DNA of 64,000 nucleotides from an uncultured Eggerthellaceae bacterium (GCA_910589125.1 CAJURX010000001.1:234764-298763); one strand, 5' to 3'. Shown: positions 44,669 through 54,369, numbered from the stretch's first letter. Translations and numbers: made by a program. The notes: generated from the letters alone by a model not told the origin.

Positions 44669-46309
44669 ATGGCCAACGACGATCATACGATGCAGGGGAC
44701 GCATCCTGATGCGGGTCCTATCTGCACCGTTCCCGACATCAGCCCCACGACCGACCCAAGCCCCCTCGATCCCGATCCCCATGGCATCTACATCGACGAG
44801 GTGCAGGGGCACAACCGCCGCATCCGCAAGCTCATCAGCTTCACGCACTCCTCGACGCGCGCGGCAGGCGTCATGCTGCTCGCAGCAATCGTCGCGCTCA
44901 TCGTGGCGAACACGGGCGCATACGAGGGCTTCTACGACTTCTGGCATCACAATGAGATCGGCCTGACGGCAGGCTCCTTCGGAGGGCACATGTCCTTCGC
45001 TCATGCCATCAATGATATCCTGATGGCCGTGTTCTTCCTGCTCGTGGGCCTTGAGATCAAATACGAGATGACCGTGGGCGAGCTCACGAACATACGCCAA
45101 GCGGCGCTGCCCATCATCGGCGCCATCGGCGGCGTATGCGTCCCGATCGTCATCTACCTCGCCTTCAATTCCGCAGACCCGGCCACTGCACGGGGATGGG
45201 GCGTTCCCACGGCGACGGACATCGCATTCGCGCTGGGCATCCTGGCCCTCTTGGGCAGCCGCGTGCCCAATGGCGTGCGCGTGTTCCTCTCCACGCTCGC
45301 TGTGGCTGACGACATCATCGCCATCCTGGTCATCGCCATCTTCTACGGTGCGAGCCCCGATCTCATGTGGCTCGGCGCTGCCGCTGTCGTGCTCGCCGCC
45401 CTCATCGCATGCAACCGCTTCCACATCTACTCGCTCGTCCCCTACATGCTCCTCGGATGCCTGCTCTGGCTCAGCGTCTACATGTCGGGCGTGCATGCCA
45501 CTATCGCCGGCGTGCTGCTCGCCTTCACCATCCCCTCCGGCAGTCGCGTCAACATGGAGAACTTCCTGCGCTGGTCGGACGAGCGCGTGCAGCTGGCGGA
45601 CACGTATCATGACGAGGAAGCGCCGCTCATCTCACAGAAGAAGTACCTGAGCACCGTATCATCGCTCTCGAACGTGTCAAAGCAGGTCGTCCCCCCTGCG
45701 GTCAGGCTGGAGCACTCCATCTATCCGTGGGTCTACTTCGCCATCCTTCCGTTGTTCGCGCTGACCAATGCGGATGTCTCGCTCACCGGCGCGGATATCG
45801 CGCAGATGCTCACGAGCGACGTGGTCCTCGGCGTGTTCTTCGGCCTGGTGGTGGGCAAGCCCGTAGGCATCATGCTCTTCAGCTGGCTGTGCGTGAAGCT
45901 CAAGGTAGCGAAGCTCCCCGAGAACGTGAACTGGCACCATATGCTCGGCGCCTCCATCTTGGGCGGCGTGGGCTTCACGATGGCTATCTTCGTCGCCAAC
46001 CTGGCATATGCTGAACCCGTCCTGGTCACAGAGGCGAAGCTCGCCATCCTGCTGGCATCCCTCGTCGCAGGCATCATCGGCTTCACCCTGCTCCTCCTGC
46101 AAGCCAAGACCGCCGAGCGGAAGGGCGTGACCTATATCCCCGCGAAGGGCGATGCCGAGACCCTCTGCCACCATGAAGCCGAAGCTGCGCGCGAGGCAGA
46201 AGCGCTGTTGACCGAGCTTGCCGATGCCGATCTGGTCGAAGAGCTCGAGCGCGTGCGCGCTGATGCGGAAGGCGTCTCCGAGATGGTGGTCACGACGAAG
46301 GATCGCTGA
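44669..46309 (+). CDS. nhaA: Na+/H+ antiporter NhaA
   Basis: 546 residues, longer than the usual 390-440 because of a 55-residue hydrophilic N-terminus and an acidic C-terminal tail (after about 470). 12 helices. Essential Asp residues are in VPTATDIAFALGIL and LSTLAVADDIIAILVIAIFY (the two adjacent Asp), with FLLVGLEIKYEM and GGVGFTMAIFVANLA also conserved. It exchanges Na+ for H+ across the inner membrane. A structured leader precedes it. It ends 112 bp before the convergent membrane protein gene. Confidence 0.95.
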   Translation: MANDDHTMQGTHPDAGPICTVPDISPTTDPSPLDPDPHGIYIDEVQGHNRRIRKLISFTHSSTRAAGVMLLAAIVALIVANTGAYEGFYDFWHHNEIGLTAGSFGGHMSFAHAINDILMAVFFLLVGLEIKYEMTVGELTNIRQAALPIIGAIGGVCVPIVIYLAFNSADPATARGWGVPTATDIAFALGILALLGSRVPNGVRVFLSTLAVADDIIAILVIAIFYGASPDLMWLGAAAVVLAALIACNRFHIYSLVPYMLLGCLLWLSVYMSGVHATIAGVLLAFTIPSGSRVNMENFLRWSDERVQLADTYHDEEAPLISQKKYLSTVSSLSNVSKQVVPPAVRLEHSIYPWVYFAILPLFALTNADVSLTGADIAQMLTSDVVLGVFFGLVVGKPVGIMLFSWLCVKLKVAKLPENVNWHHMLGASILGGVGFTMAIFVANLAYAEPVLVTEAKLAILLASLVAGIIGFTLLLLQAKTAERKGVTYIPAKGDAETLCHHEAEAAREAEALLTELADADLVEELERVRADAEGVSEMVVTTKDR

Positions 46310-46372
46310 TCGATCGCCCTCCCCCAGCGCCTTGCCCCAGATGTGGAGGAAGCCGCTCGAGCGCGAGCCCCG

Positions 46373-46434
46373 AGGTGCGCATAGGTGCGCATGCACAGCC
46401 GCTTCGATCAGAACAGGCGCATCAGAACAGGAGC
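46373..46434. repeat. Two short tandem duplications between nhaA and the next gene
   Basis: AGGTGCGCAT is repeated directly at 46373-46382 and 46383-46392. A 14-bp unit beginning ATCAGAACAGG is repeated at 46407-46420 and 46421-46434 with one mismatch; the second copy contains the stop codon of the membrane protein gene. They look like replication-slippage products. Confidence 0.6.
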
Positions 46435-48659
46435 GCTTGTGCGGCTGCGTCTATCTCCTGCATCTCACGCGCATACGTGCCGATCACGTCATCCCATGAG
46501 TAGAAGATGATGGCGACCGTGACCAAGATGGAGACGAGCAGGCACGCCAACGCACAGCGTGCGACCCAAGGGCGCAGCGCGCGGGCGCTCGCCGCAGATG
46601 CGCCTCCCGAACAGCGCATGAGCCCCAATGCGCCTAGAACGGCCAAGGGCATCGCGAAGTCCATCATGTACCTGACCAAGATGCCTGCCGCCAAGCCATC
46701 GAACACGATGACGACCAGAGCAGATGCACAGGCGACCACCACGACCCATGCCCACCTCACCGGCCCCTTCCCGTCAGCCGTGCGGGCAGAGCTCCCCGAG
46801 ATGAGACCGAGCATGAACCAGATGATCGGAGCCAGATAGGGGAAGCCGCCGATGCTCGGCTCCTTGACGGTGAAGCTGGACGGCACGAACACCTCTTGCG
46901 TGTCGCGCAGGAACGGGAAGGTGGGTTCCAGGTTCGGCAGCTGCACCACGTAGTAGTACAGGGGCTCCAGCACGAGATCCAGGCTCCTCGGACGCTGGCG
47001 CATATCATTCGTCGTCAGGTTATACGAGGCGCCGAAGTCGAAGGGCGAGCCGAATCGCGCCCAGTTGTACCAGCCGAGCGCTCCGAGCACCACGATGAAG
47101 GGAGCCAGAGCAGCAGCAACATAGAGCACGCGCACGGTGTGGGCGCGCTTGGCATCATCGGAGAGCATCGAAGCAGCCTTCCCCATGCCGCTGACCCCGA
47201 AGGGGATGAGCAGCGCGCAGAAGATGCCCATCTGCGGACGGCACGCGAAGATGGCAGCGAGCAGGATCGAACCCGGGATGACGGCCCACGGCTTGCGATC
47301 GAGCCTCGCATACAGGGATGCACCCCACGCAAGGCAGGCCAAGCCGCAGATGACAGGCAAGATATAGACCGATGGGTGCACGCCACACCATGCGAACATG
47401 GACGCGAGCGGAACGGTCATCACGCAGAGCATCATCACGCCCAGCGTGACATGAGGGAAGAACCGCCGCGCGAGCTGCAGCAGCAGGCTGCATATCCCCG
47501 CTATGGCGAAGGCGAGGCAGGTGGCGCACCCGAGGATCGTCGGGAACGTCTGCCCTGTGAGCACGACCCAGGGCAGATAGAATAGGAGCACGGGCAGCAC
47601 GCCGAAGTAGACGTAGTACTTCCCCTCATAGTAGGCGGTGTCATTGAGCACGTTGTTGTCAGCCTGGTCGCCCCCTTCCAACGCGAGCCTCAAGGACTTG
47701 TCATAGGGGTTGCTCAGCCGCACGAGGTCGGGATTCGGCTCCATGGACAAGGAGAGCTTCCCCTGCAGGAAGGACTCAGCCAGCTCAGCATATTGGTTGT
47801 CATCGTCACCGGGATGGTGGTATTCCAGAAGGGAGGACGCCTCTCCCGACTCATCTGCACCAGGCCCGAACCAACCCAAGCACCGCGGGTGCACGAGGGA
47901 GCCCAAGGAGATGGCGCAGAAGATGATGGCACAGAGCGCATACAGCACCACGCGCGATGCGCGCTGCACCTTGAGCTCACCGGAGGCATCCTCGCGGAAC
48001 ACGGGCAACCGGAAGATCATGCGCTTATGGGAGAAGCCCCAGATGAGGAGCGCGATCAGGAGGATGACCGCCACGCGCAGGAAGGAGAAGCTGAACGGGA
48101 CGGGCGCATTCACCTGGATGCTCACCAAGCTGGCGGCATCAACGCTCGCTTGAGCCTCTCCGAGCACATCGGTGAGCGTGAGAGCCAGCATGTAGACGCG
48201 CCCATAGCTATACAGGGGAACGACGGTGGTCTCCTCTATGTCAGGGAACACATCGCGCTCGACCCGATACGAAGCATTGGACACGCCATTATCCGTCCTG
48301 CCGATCAGCACATGAGCAGGATGGCTCACCCCTATCTTCACCGTATCCACGTCGATGGGCGTGAGGAACCGGATGGCACAGCGCTCCTCGCCGCCATCCA
48401 GCACCGTCTCCTCGCCTGACCATCCCTGCCCTGCGCTATCCAGGAGCTGCCCTTCTTCCATGATGGTCACAGGCTCGAGCCCCGCCGTGCGCCAGTGCTG
48501 ATAGTTGAATGCAGTGACCTCGAGCAGCACGACCAACGCTATGAACGCAAGCCAGGCCACGACCGTCCGAGCCGGTCCTGGGATCCTCCCGAATGGAGAG
48601 CTCTCATGGACAAGGGCACGGATCCGCGTGAGCAGACCTGCGCCGTGGGGCGTATTCAC
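46422..48659 (-). CDS. Large polytopic membrane protein, putative GT-C glycosyltransferase
   Basis: 745 residues. One membrane segment near 33-50 is followed by a soluble beta-rich region (about 60-180), then about 11 further helices. An acidic segment after the fourth helix (DESGEASSLLEYHHPGDDDNQYAELAESF) and NPYDKSLR lie where GT-C enzymes have their catalytic loop. The start is GTG at 48659 with GAGG six bases upstream. It may use polyprenyl-linked sugars at the outer face of the membrane. Assignment rests on shape and motif style only; donor and acceptor are unknown. Confidence 0.7.
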   Translation of the reverse strand: MNTPHGAGLLTRIRALVHESSPFGRIPGPARTVVAWLAFIALVVLLEVTAFNYQHWRTAGLEPVTIMEEGQLLDSAGQGWSGEETVLDGGEERCAIRFLTPIDVDTVKIGVSHPAHVLIGRTDNGVSNASYRVERDVFPDIEETTVVPLYSYGRVYMLALTLTDVLGEAQASVDAASLVSIQVNAPVPFSFSFLRVAVILLIALLIWGFSHKRMIFRLPVFREDASGELKVQRASRVVLYALCAIIFCAISLGSLVHPRCLGWFGPGADESGEASSLLEYHHPGDDDNQYAELAESFLQGKLSLSMEPNPDLVRLSNPYDKSLRLALEGGDQADNNVLNDTAYYEGKYYVYFGVLPVLLFYLPWVVLTGQTFPTILGCATCLAFAIAGICSLLLQLARRFFPHVTLGVMMLCVMTVPLASMFAWCGVHPSVYILPVICGLACLAWGASLYARLDRKPWAVIPGSILLAAIFACRPQMGIFCALLIPFGVSGMGKAASMLSDDAKRAHTVRVLYVAAALAPFIVVLGALGWYNWARFGSPFDFGASYNLTTNDMRQRPRSLDLVLEPLYYYVVQLPNLEPTFPFLRDTQEVFVPSSFTVKEPSIGGFPYLAPIIWFMLGLISGSSARTADGKGPVRWAWVVVVACASALVVIVFDGLAAGILVRYMMDFAMPLAVLGALGLMRCSGGASAASARALRPWVARCALACLLVSILVTVAIIFYSWDDVIGTYAREMQEIDAAAQALLF

Positions 48660-48758
48660 TGGTATCCTCGATCCAACACCATGAGCATCCGCACCTATGG
48701 CACGCCGATGCTCCCTTCATTGCAGCGAAGGGTAATGGTAGCTCAAGATGAGGCCGAT

Positions 48759-48875
48759 CTATCTCCAGGGATCCTCTTCGTAGCAAGGCTCATCTGCGGG
48801 ACGGTCCGAATACGGATCATACCCATCATCATCCTCATTCGCAGGCCTGCAGAACTCATCCCGCTCATCTGACAC
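48759..48875 (-). CDS. 38-residue acidic protein downstream of rarA
   Basis: GTG start, MSDERDEFCRPANEDDDGYD and so on, ending EEDPWR-stop; strongly acidic with two Cys. It follows the rarA stop by five bases (an earlier in-frame GTG at 48884 would overlap that stop). GGGGGCGG lies eight bases before the chosen start. Coding is supported by frame, composition and position, but it is very short and no homologue is recognised. Confidence 0.45.
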   Translation of the reverse strand: MSDERDEFCRPANEDDDGYDPYSDRPADEPCYEEDPWR

Positions 48876-48880
48876 CGTGA

Positions 48881-50185
48881 TCACCGCCCCCTATCGCGTT
48901 TGACCGCCTCTGTGCGATATGCCTCCCAGCCACGCTCGCCTGGATGATAGAACGCGCCGCGCTCGAGGCCGTCAGGGAGATACTGCTGATCCACCCATCC
49001 CTCAGGGTAGTTATGCGGATACTTGTATTCGCCATACTCTTCAGAGCCGGGACGATGCCTATCGCGCAGGTTGTTCGGCACCGTGCGCACAGGCCCACGC
49101 GCCACCTCAGCGCGAGCATCGAAGATGCCACAGGCGGAGTTGGACTTCGGCGCGAGCGCCAGATAGGTGGCCGCCTGCGCCAATATCAGCTGGCACTCCG
49201 GATATCCGATGACCTCTGCCGCCTTGAATGCCGCCTCGGCTATGAGCAGCGCCTGCGGATCGGCGTTCCCCACATCCTCCGCTGCGCAGATGAAGATGCG
49301 CCGCGCTATGAACTTCGGATCCTCCCCGCCCTCTATCATGCGCGCGAGCCAGTACAGCACCGCATCGGGGTCAGAGCCGCGCATGGACTTGATGAACGCG
49401 GATATCACATCGTAGTGCATGTCCTTGTTCTTGTCATAGGGGATGTTGCGCGACGGGTTCGCCGTCTGCACCATCTCAGCGGTGATGATGCGCTCCCCTG
49501 CACCCCGAGCGATATCAGAGGCGAGCTCCAACGTGGTGAGCGCCGAGCGCGCATCTCCACCCGAGAGCGTGCAGATCAGCGAGGTGGCATCCGCATCCAG
49601 CTCCACCTCGCCCGCAAGCCCTCGCTCATCCGCCGCAGCCATCTGCACGAGCTGGGATATCTCATCATCTGAGAGCGCATGCAGGTGCACGATGCGAGAG
49701 CGCGAGATGAGCGCAGAGTTCACCTCGAAGAAGGGGTTCTCCGTGGTGGCCCCCACGAGCACCACCACCCGGTCCTCCACCGCATGGAGGAGCGCATCCT
49801 GCTGGGAGCGATTGAAGCGATGTATCTCATCCACGAACAGGATGGTGCGCTCCCCTCGTGCGCGCAGGCGCGCATCCGCCTCCTTGATCTCGCGGCGCAG
49901 GTCTGACACCGTGCCCCCGATGGCGGATACCTCCACGAAATGCGCATCCGTGGTCTTGGCGATGACGTGCGCGATGGATGTCTTTCCCGTCCCTGCCGGC
50001 CCATAGAGGATGACGGAGCTCAGGCTGTCAGCCTGGATGGCCTGTCGAAGCCAGCTGCTCGGCCCGATGGCGTCTGCCTGACCGCATACCTCATCCAGCG
50101 TGCGCGGGCGCATGCGAACCGCAAGCGGCGCCGAAGCCGCCACTTGCGCGTCTTCCATCTCTTGGAACAATGAGCTCGTATTCAT
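48881..50185 (-). CDS. rarA: Replication-associated recombination AAA ATPase RarA/MgsA
   Basis: About 434 residues from the ATG at 50185. PLAVRMRPRTLDEVCGQ, Walker A YGPAGTGKTS, Walker B LFVDEIHRFNRSQQDALL, sensor VGATTENPFFEVN and the C-terminal SDPDAVLYWLARMIEGGEDPKFIARR are the family hallmarks. It acts at stalled replication forks. The in-frame codons upstream of 50185 are not in family register. A 38-codon gene follows. Confidence 0.95.
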   Translation of the reverse strand: MNTSSLFQEMEDAQVAASAPLAVRMRPRTLDEVCGQADAIGPSSWLRQAIQADSLSSVILYGPAGTGKTSIAHVIAKTTDAHFVEVSAIGGTVSDLRREIKEADARLRARGERTILFVDEIHRFNRSQQDALLHAVEDRVVVLVGATTENPFFEVNSALISRSRIVHLHALSDDEISQLVQMAAADERGLAGEVELDADATSLICTLSGGDARSALTTLELASDIARGAGERIITAEMVQTANPSRNIPYDKNKDMHYDVISAFIKSMRGSDPDAVLYWLARMIEGGEDPKFIARRIFICAAEDVGNADPQALLIAEAAFKAAEVIGYPECQLILAQAATYLALAPKSNSACGIFDARAEVARGPVRTVPNNLRDRHRPGSEEYGEYKYPHNYPEGWVDQQYLPDGLERGAFYHPGERGWEAYRTEAVKRDRGR

Positions 50186-50346
50186 GGGCGCATGATAGCA
50201 CATTTGTTCGTATAGCGCGGGAACCTCATGCGCTGCCCACACCAGCAGATGCAGGCAAGCTGCATCCCTACAGGCCCATCAGCATCCCCTTCGTAGGGGC
50301 GCAGCTCATCTGCGTCCACCATCCCAGATGCAGCGCCCGATCCTCT

Positions 50347-50396
50347 GTAGGTGCTGGCTTGCCAGCACGCACGCCGCCACGACGGTGGCAGCCTAC
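50347..50396 (-). terminator. Multi-hairpin structure at the end of galU
   Basis: GTAGG (50347-50351) and CCTAC (50392-50396) enclose a GTGCTGGC-TT-GCCAGCAC hairpin and a CCAC/GTGG hairpin, forming a three-way-junction-like fold just at the galU stop codon. No T-run. It may end or protect the long tat-hyp-nadE-galU transcript. Confidence 0.45.
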
Positions 50397-51199
50397 CTTC
50401 GTGCCGCGAGCGCGTTGTTCGTGGCGAGCCAGCTCTCGCGCGTGCCGGTGTCGAATCCCTCATCAGGGCTCACCACCAAGGCGTACATCTCCTCTTCGCG
50501 CAAGAGCGCATCCAGCGCATCGGTGAGCTGGATCTCCCCACCCACACCAGGCTCCACATCGCGCAGAAGCTCCATGACGCATGGCGTGAGCAGGTAGCGG
50601 CCGAACACGGCCAGGTTGGTGGGAGCCTCCTCCACAGGCGGCTTCTCCACCAAGCCGCTCACCTTCCACACACCCGGCTCGACCTCCTCGCCGGCGATGA
50701 CGCCGAAGCGGTCCACCTCCTCGTCGGGCACGGGCATGACAGCGATGACGGACGCTCCTCCATGCGCATCAGAGACAGACTGCATGGCAGGCAGCATCTC
50801 GTTGCCCGGCACGAGCACATCTCCCAACAGCACATAGAACGGCTCATCCCCGGTGTGCTCGGCTGCGCAGAGCACCGCATGCCCCAACCCCAGCGCCTCC
50901 TCCTGGTACACGAAGCTGACCGGCAGATTCCCCACGCGCTCCACCTCGTCAGCGTACGCATCCTTGCCGCGCTCGCGCAGAAGCGCCACCAGAGCCTCAT
51001 CAGGCGCGAAGTGATCCTCGATCGCCTGCTTCTCGTGCGAGTTCACGATGACGACGCCATCCGCCGCCGAGGCCAACCCCTCTTCCACCACATATTGGAT
51101 AGCCGGCCGATCGCATACGAGCAGCATCTCCTTTGGCACTGCCTTCGTTGCGGGAAGGAACCTGGTTCCCAAACCGGCCGCTGGTATGACTGCCTTCAT
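50393..51199 (-). CDS. galU: UTP-glucose-1-phosphate uridylyltransferase
   Basis: 268 residues. AVIPAAGLGTRFLPATKAVPKEML is the nucleotide-binding start; EKP (VEKPPVEEAP) and GRYLLTP are conserved. It makes UDP-glucose for glycans. It starts 15 bp after nadE and is likely the last gene of that operon. Confidence 0.95.
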   Translation of the reverse strand: MKAVIPAAGLGTRFLPATKAVPKEMLLVCDRPAIQYVVEEGLASAADGVVIVNSHEKQAIEDHFAPDEALVALLRERGKDAYADEVERVGNLPVSFVYQEEALGLGHAVLCAAEHTGDEPFYVLLGDVLVPGNEMLPAMQSVSDAHGGASVIAVMPVPDEEVDRFGVIAGEEVEPGVWKVSGLVEKPPVEEAPTNLAVFGRYLLTPCVMELLRDVEPGVGGEIQLTDALDALLREEEMYALVVSPDEGFDTGTRESWLATNNALAARR

Positions 51200-51214
51200 C
51201 TTGGATCCTCCTCA

Positions 51215-52018
51215 TCACCGTGGGATAGCCGCGAAGGGCGGCTCCTGCGCGCGCTTGAACGCGCTCTTCTGATACCTCTCCCAGATACGCTCAGCCTCGC
51301 TCGATATATCTGCCGCACAGATGTGCTCATCCAGCATCTGGAACAAGAGCTCATCCAGCTCAGGATAGCCCATGCCAAGCGAGGCCTCATCGGTCTGGCC
51401 ATCAGCCAGCTCAGCGCTCGGCGGCTTCGCGAGCACGCTCTGCGGGATGGGCGCGCATCGCCCCTCGCATGCAGCCTGCTCGTTCGCATAGCGCGCGAGC
51501 GCATAGGCCTCTGTCTTGTACAAGCCACCGATGGGCGCGAAGGCTCCCGCCATGTCCCCATGGAGCGTGGAATAGCCCATGGCGGCCTCGGATCGATTCC
51601 CCGTATTGAGCACCAGCCACCCACGCGCATTGGAGAGCGCCATGAGGATGCACATCCGCAGGCGCGCCTGCGTGTTCTCAGCAGCCAAGCCCTCCAAGGG
51701 CGCGCCCAGGCATGCCTCCCATGTTGCAGAGAAGGCAGCGAAGGCGTCGGTGATGGGGAACGCGAGCAGATCGATGTGCAAGCGCTCCGCGAGCTCAGAT
51801 GCATCGCGCTTGGATGCGTCGGAGGTGAAGGGGCCTCCCATCTGCACGCCATGCACATGCTCTGGCCCCAATGCGCTCACGGCAAGGGCAGCCACCAGGC
51901 TGGAATCCAGCCCCCCTGAGAGCCCGATGACCACATCATCGAATCCGGCATCATGCACGAACGAGCGCGTCTGATGGCAGATGCTCTCCCATACCCGCGC
52001 TGCATCGAAGGACCGCAT
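51215..52018 (-). CDS. nadE: NAD+ synthetase (ammonia-dependent form)
   Basis: About 267 residues. The PP-loop LSGGLDSSLVAALA, with NTGNRSEAAMGYSTLHGDMAG and PPSAELADGQTDEASLG, identifies NadE. No glutaminase domain is attached, so ammonia is the expected nitrogen donor unless a partner exists. The ATG at 52018 has only a weak ribosome-binding site; it lies just after the hypB stop, so coupling is likely. Confidence 0.92.
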   Translation of the reverse strand: MRSFDAARVWESICHQTRSFVHDAGFDDVVIGLSGGLDSSLVAALAVSALGPEHVHGVQMGGPFTSDASKRDASELAERLHIDLLAFPITDAFAAFSATWEACLGAPLEGLAAENTQARLRMCILMALSNARGWLVLNTGNRSEAAMGYSTLHGDMAGAFAPIGGLYKTEAYALARYANEQAACEGRCAPIPQSVLAKPPSAELADGQTDEASLGMGYPELDELLFQMLDEHICAADISSEAERIWERYQKSAFKRAQEPPFAAIPR

Positions 52019-52026
52019 GGAGATGC

Positions 52027-52689
52027 CTATGCCTGAGCTTCTCGGATGCGGTCGGCGAGCCATGCGGCCCATGCGTCCACGCCGTCACCCTTGGTGGCGG
52101 AGATCTTGAAGAGGGGTGCTTGTGGATTGAGCTGCCTCACCGAAGAGGTGAAGGCATCCTCATCGAAATCGAACACGGGCATCGTATCCGCCTTGTTCAG
52201 GATGACCGCATCCGATACCTGGAACACGCCTGGGTACTTCAGTGGCTTATCGTGCCCCTCGGGCACCGAGAGGATCATGGCCTTCGCATTCTCGCCCAGA
52301 TCGAAATCCGTAGGGCACACCAGGTTCCCCACGTTCTCTATGATGATGAGGTCGAGCCGATCAAGGTCGAGCACATCGACAGCGCGTCGGATCATGGCAC
52401 CCTCCAGATGGCATGCGCCTCCGGTATTGATCTGCACTGCTGCCGTGCCCTGGGCCTTTATCTTCTCAGCATCCACCGAGCTTGCGATATCCCCTTCGAT
52501 GACCGCTATGTTGAACTCGTCGCGCAGCGCGTCGATGGTCGCCAGGATGGTAGAGGTCTTACCGGAGCCCGGGCTTGCCAGAAGGTCCAGCACGTACACG
52601 CCCGCATCTGCGAAGCGCTGCCTGAGCTCAGCGGCGATGGCATCATTCTTGTCCAGGATGGGCTGCTTCATGTCTATGTGCTTGGGCAT
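52027..52689 (-). CDS. hypB: Hydrogenase nickel incorporation GTPase HypB
   Basis: 220 residues. P-loop ASPGSGKTS, IEGDIASSVDAEKI, NTGGACHLEG, IENVGNLVCP (metal site Cys/His), and NKADTMP (GTP specificity). It lacks the N-terminal His-rich or CxxCGC nickel store. It delivers nickel to [NiFe]-hydrogenase together with HypA, whose gene is directly upstream. No hydrogenase genes are in the window. Confidence 0.95.
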   Translation of the reverse strand: MPKHIDMKQPILDKNDAIAAELRQRFADAGVYVLDLLASPGSGKTSTILATIDALRDEFNIAVIEGDIASSVDAEKIKAQGTAAVQINTGGACHLEGAMIRRAVDVLDLDRLDLIIIENVGNLVCPTDFDLGENAKAMILSVPEGHDKPLKYPGVFQVSDAVILNKADTMPVFDFDEDAFTSSVRQLNPQAPLFKISATKGDGVDAWAAWLADRIREAQA

Positions 52690-52695
52690 GGCGCC

Positions 52696-53061
52696 TCACG
52701 CCTCCTCGTCATCCGGCAGGTCCACTTCGATGGAATCTATCTGGAGCTCGCGCCCGGCGATGAGCTCGGTCGCGAAGCTATCGCATTCGGGGCAGAACAT
52801 ATGGAACCGATCATGGGAGAAGGTGGTGCCGCATTCCAGGCACCTGCTCTTCGGAGCGATCATGTTCACAGTGAGCGTCGCGCCCTCGAAGAAGGGCTCG
52901 CCCTCGCAGAGCGCCTCGAAGGCGAACTGGAGCGCGTCCTCGATGGCCTCGGTCATCTCGCCCACTGAGAGCGTGACCGCGAGCAAGCGCTCCGCGCCCG
53001 CGTCCTCAGCAGCGCTGCGCGCAGATTCCATGACGCCCGTCATGATGCCCAGCTCGTGCAT
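52696..53061 (-). CDS. hypA: Hydrogenase nickel/zinc chaperone HypA
   Basis: 121 residues. MHELGIM with the nickel-binding His2 and Glu3 at the N-terminus, and the zinc site CLEC-x13-CPEC (CGTTFSHDRFHMFCPEC). It hands nickel to hydrogenase with HypB. It starts directly after the tatC stop codon, in the same operon. Confidence 0.93.
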   Translation of the reverse strand: MHELGIMTGVMESARSAAEDAGAERLLAVTLSVGEMTEAIEDALQFAFEALCEGEPFFEGATLTVNMIAPKSRCLECGTTFSHDRFHMFCPECDSFATELIAGRELQIDSIEVDLPDDEEA

Positions 53062-53847
53062 CTACTCCGCGTCCTCCAAAGCCAGCTCGGCATTCTGCTT
53101 CGCGATGCGCCGGCTCAACACGATGCGCGCCATGAACAGGCTGATCTCATACAGCGTGATCAGGGCCGCGAACAGGAGCAGCATGGTCACGGGGGATGCG
53201 TCCGGCGTGATGATGGCGCAGAGCACCAGCAGCACGATGTAGACCACCCGCCAGCTCTCGCGGAGCTTCTTGTAGGGCACCACATCGAAGATGACCAAGT
53301 AGAAGATCACGAGCGGCAGCTCGAAGGCGAACCCGAACGCTATCTCGAACTTGATGATGATGTCTATGTAGGAGCTCATGCGCGGCTCGACGTAGCCGAG
53401 CCCCATAGCCTGATCGGTCAACCACTGGAAAGCCGCATTCAGGATGACCGCGTAGCAGAACACCACGCCCAGCACGAACAGCACGACGGCCACGATGAAC
53501 GTGGGCGTGAACCACTTGCGCTCCTTCGGCTTCAGGGCCGGGAGGAAGAACGCGAGGAGCTGCCAGAGTATCACCGGCGAGGTGGCCACCACGCTGAAGA
53601 AGAACGCTATCTCGAAGCGAACGGCGAATGCCTCGAAGGGATCGAGCGCCACCAGCTCGACGTATCCGGTCTCTGGGTCGAACGGCAGGAAGCTCGCGAT
53701 GGGCAAGAGCAGGAACTGCCCCATCTGCGGAGCTGCGAAGTAGAAGACGCAGACGGCCACCGCAAGGCAGACGACGATGCGCACGAGGCGCATGCGCAAC
53801 TCTCCCAGGTGATCGAACAGCGGCATCCGAGCAGGACCGATGGGCAT
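53062..53847 (-). CDS. tatC: Twin-arginine translocase subunit TatC
   Basis: About 261 residues, six membrane helices. The conserved MPLFDHLGELRMRL start, FKVSLFAA-like region LDPFEAFAVRFEIAF, and FELPLVIFYLVIFDVV are visible. It recognises the twin-arginine signal of folded exported proteins. The start ATG at 53847 lies a few bases after the tatA/B stop. Confidence 0.95.
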   Translation of the reverse strand: MPIGPARMPLFDHLGELRMRLVRIVVCLAVAVCVFYFAAPQMGQFLLLPIASFLPFDPETGYVELVALDPFEAFAVRFEIAFFFSVVATSPVILWQLLAFFLPALKPKERKWFTPTFIVAVVLFVLGVVFCYAVILNAAFQWLTDQAMGLGYVEPRMSSYIDIIIKFEIAFGFAFELPLVIFYLVIFDVVPYKKLRESWRVVYIVLLVLCAIITPDASPVTMLLLFAALITLYEISLFMARIVLSRRIAKQNAELALEDAE

Positions 53848-53851
53848 GGCG

Positions 53852-54364
53852 TCAGGACACCTCCCTCTCAGGCGCAGGAGCATCCGCGCGAGGTGCGGTG
53901 CTCGCGTCATCAGCAGCGCTCGCCGCGCGCTTCACGGGCACATCCGTGCTCGGGCGTGCGGCAGGGGCGTCTGCGTCCGCCGCCTCCTTCGCAGCTGCGG
54001 CCTCCGCCTCCTTGCGTGCGCGCCTCTCGCGATCGTAGCGCGCCTTGCGCTCAGCGAAGCTGTCAGTATGCTCTACCACCTTCGCGGTGGCCTCATCGGC
54101 CTTGGCGCGTGCGACATCCGCTCCCGCCTTCGCCTGAGCAGCTGCGCCCTCGATGACATCGAGGGGATTCTTGAACAGGTCATCGGAATCCTTGTTGACG
54201 AAGGATTCCATGTTGAGCTGCCCCTTCATGTCCTCTTGCGCCGTGCGGAACTTCGCAATGGCCTTGCCGATGGTGTTGGCTATCTGGGGGAGCTTGTCTG
54301 GCCCGAAGATCAGGAAGCCGAAGATCAGTATGAGGAAGAGCTCGAAGCCGCCGATGCCGAACAC
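53852..54364 (-). CDS. tatB: Sec-independent translocase subunit TatA/TatB
   Basis: 170 residues. One N-terminal membrane helix with the FGP motif (GFLIFGPDKLPQIANTIGKAIAKFR), an amphipathic helix, then a long Ala/Glu/Lys-rich tail of about 100 residues. The long tail suggests TatB or a dual-purpose TatA/B protein. With tatC it would form the twin-arginine pore. No second tatA-like gene is adjacent. Confidence 0.9.
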   Translation of the reverse strand: MFGIGGFELFLILIFGFLIFGPDKLPQIANTIGKAIAKFRTAQEDMKGQLNMESFVNKDSDDLFKNPLDVIEGAAAQAKAGADVARAKADEATAKVVEHTDSFAERKARYDRERRARKEAEAAAAKEAADADAPAARPSTDVPVKRAASAADDASTAPRADAPAPEREVS

Positions 54365-54369
54365 GAGCG

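Noticed and set aside
48698..48713. A TGGCACG that could be a further sigma-54 promoter
   Set aside because: The GC of the -12 element would be one base out of place, and it points toward no gene on that strand.
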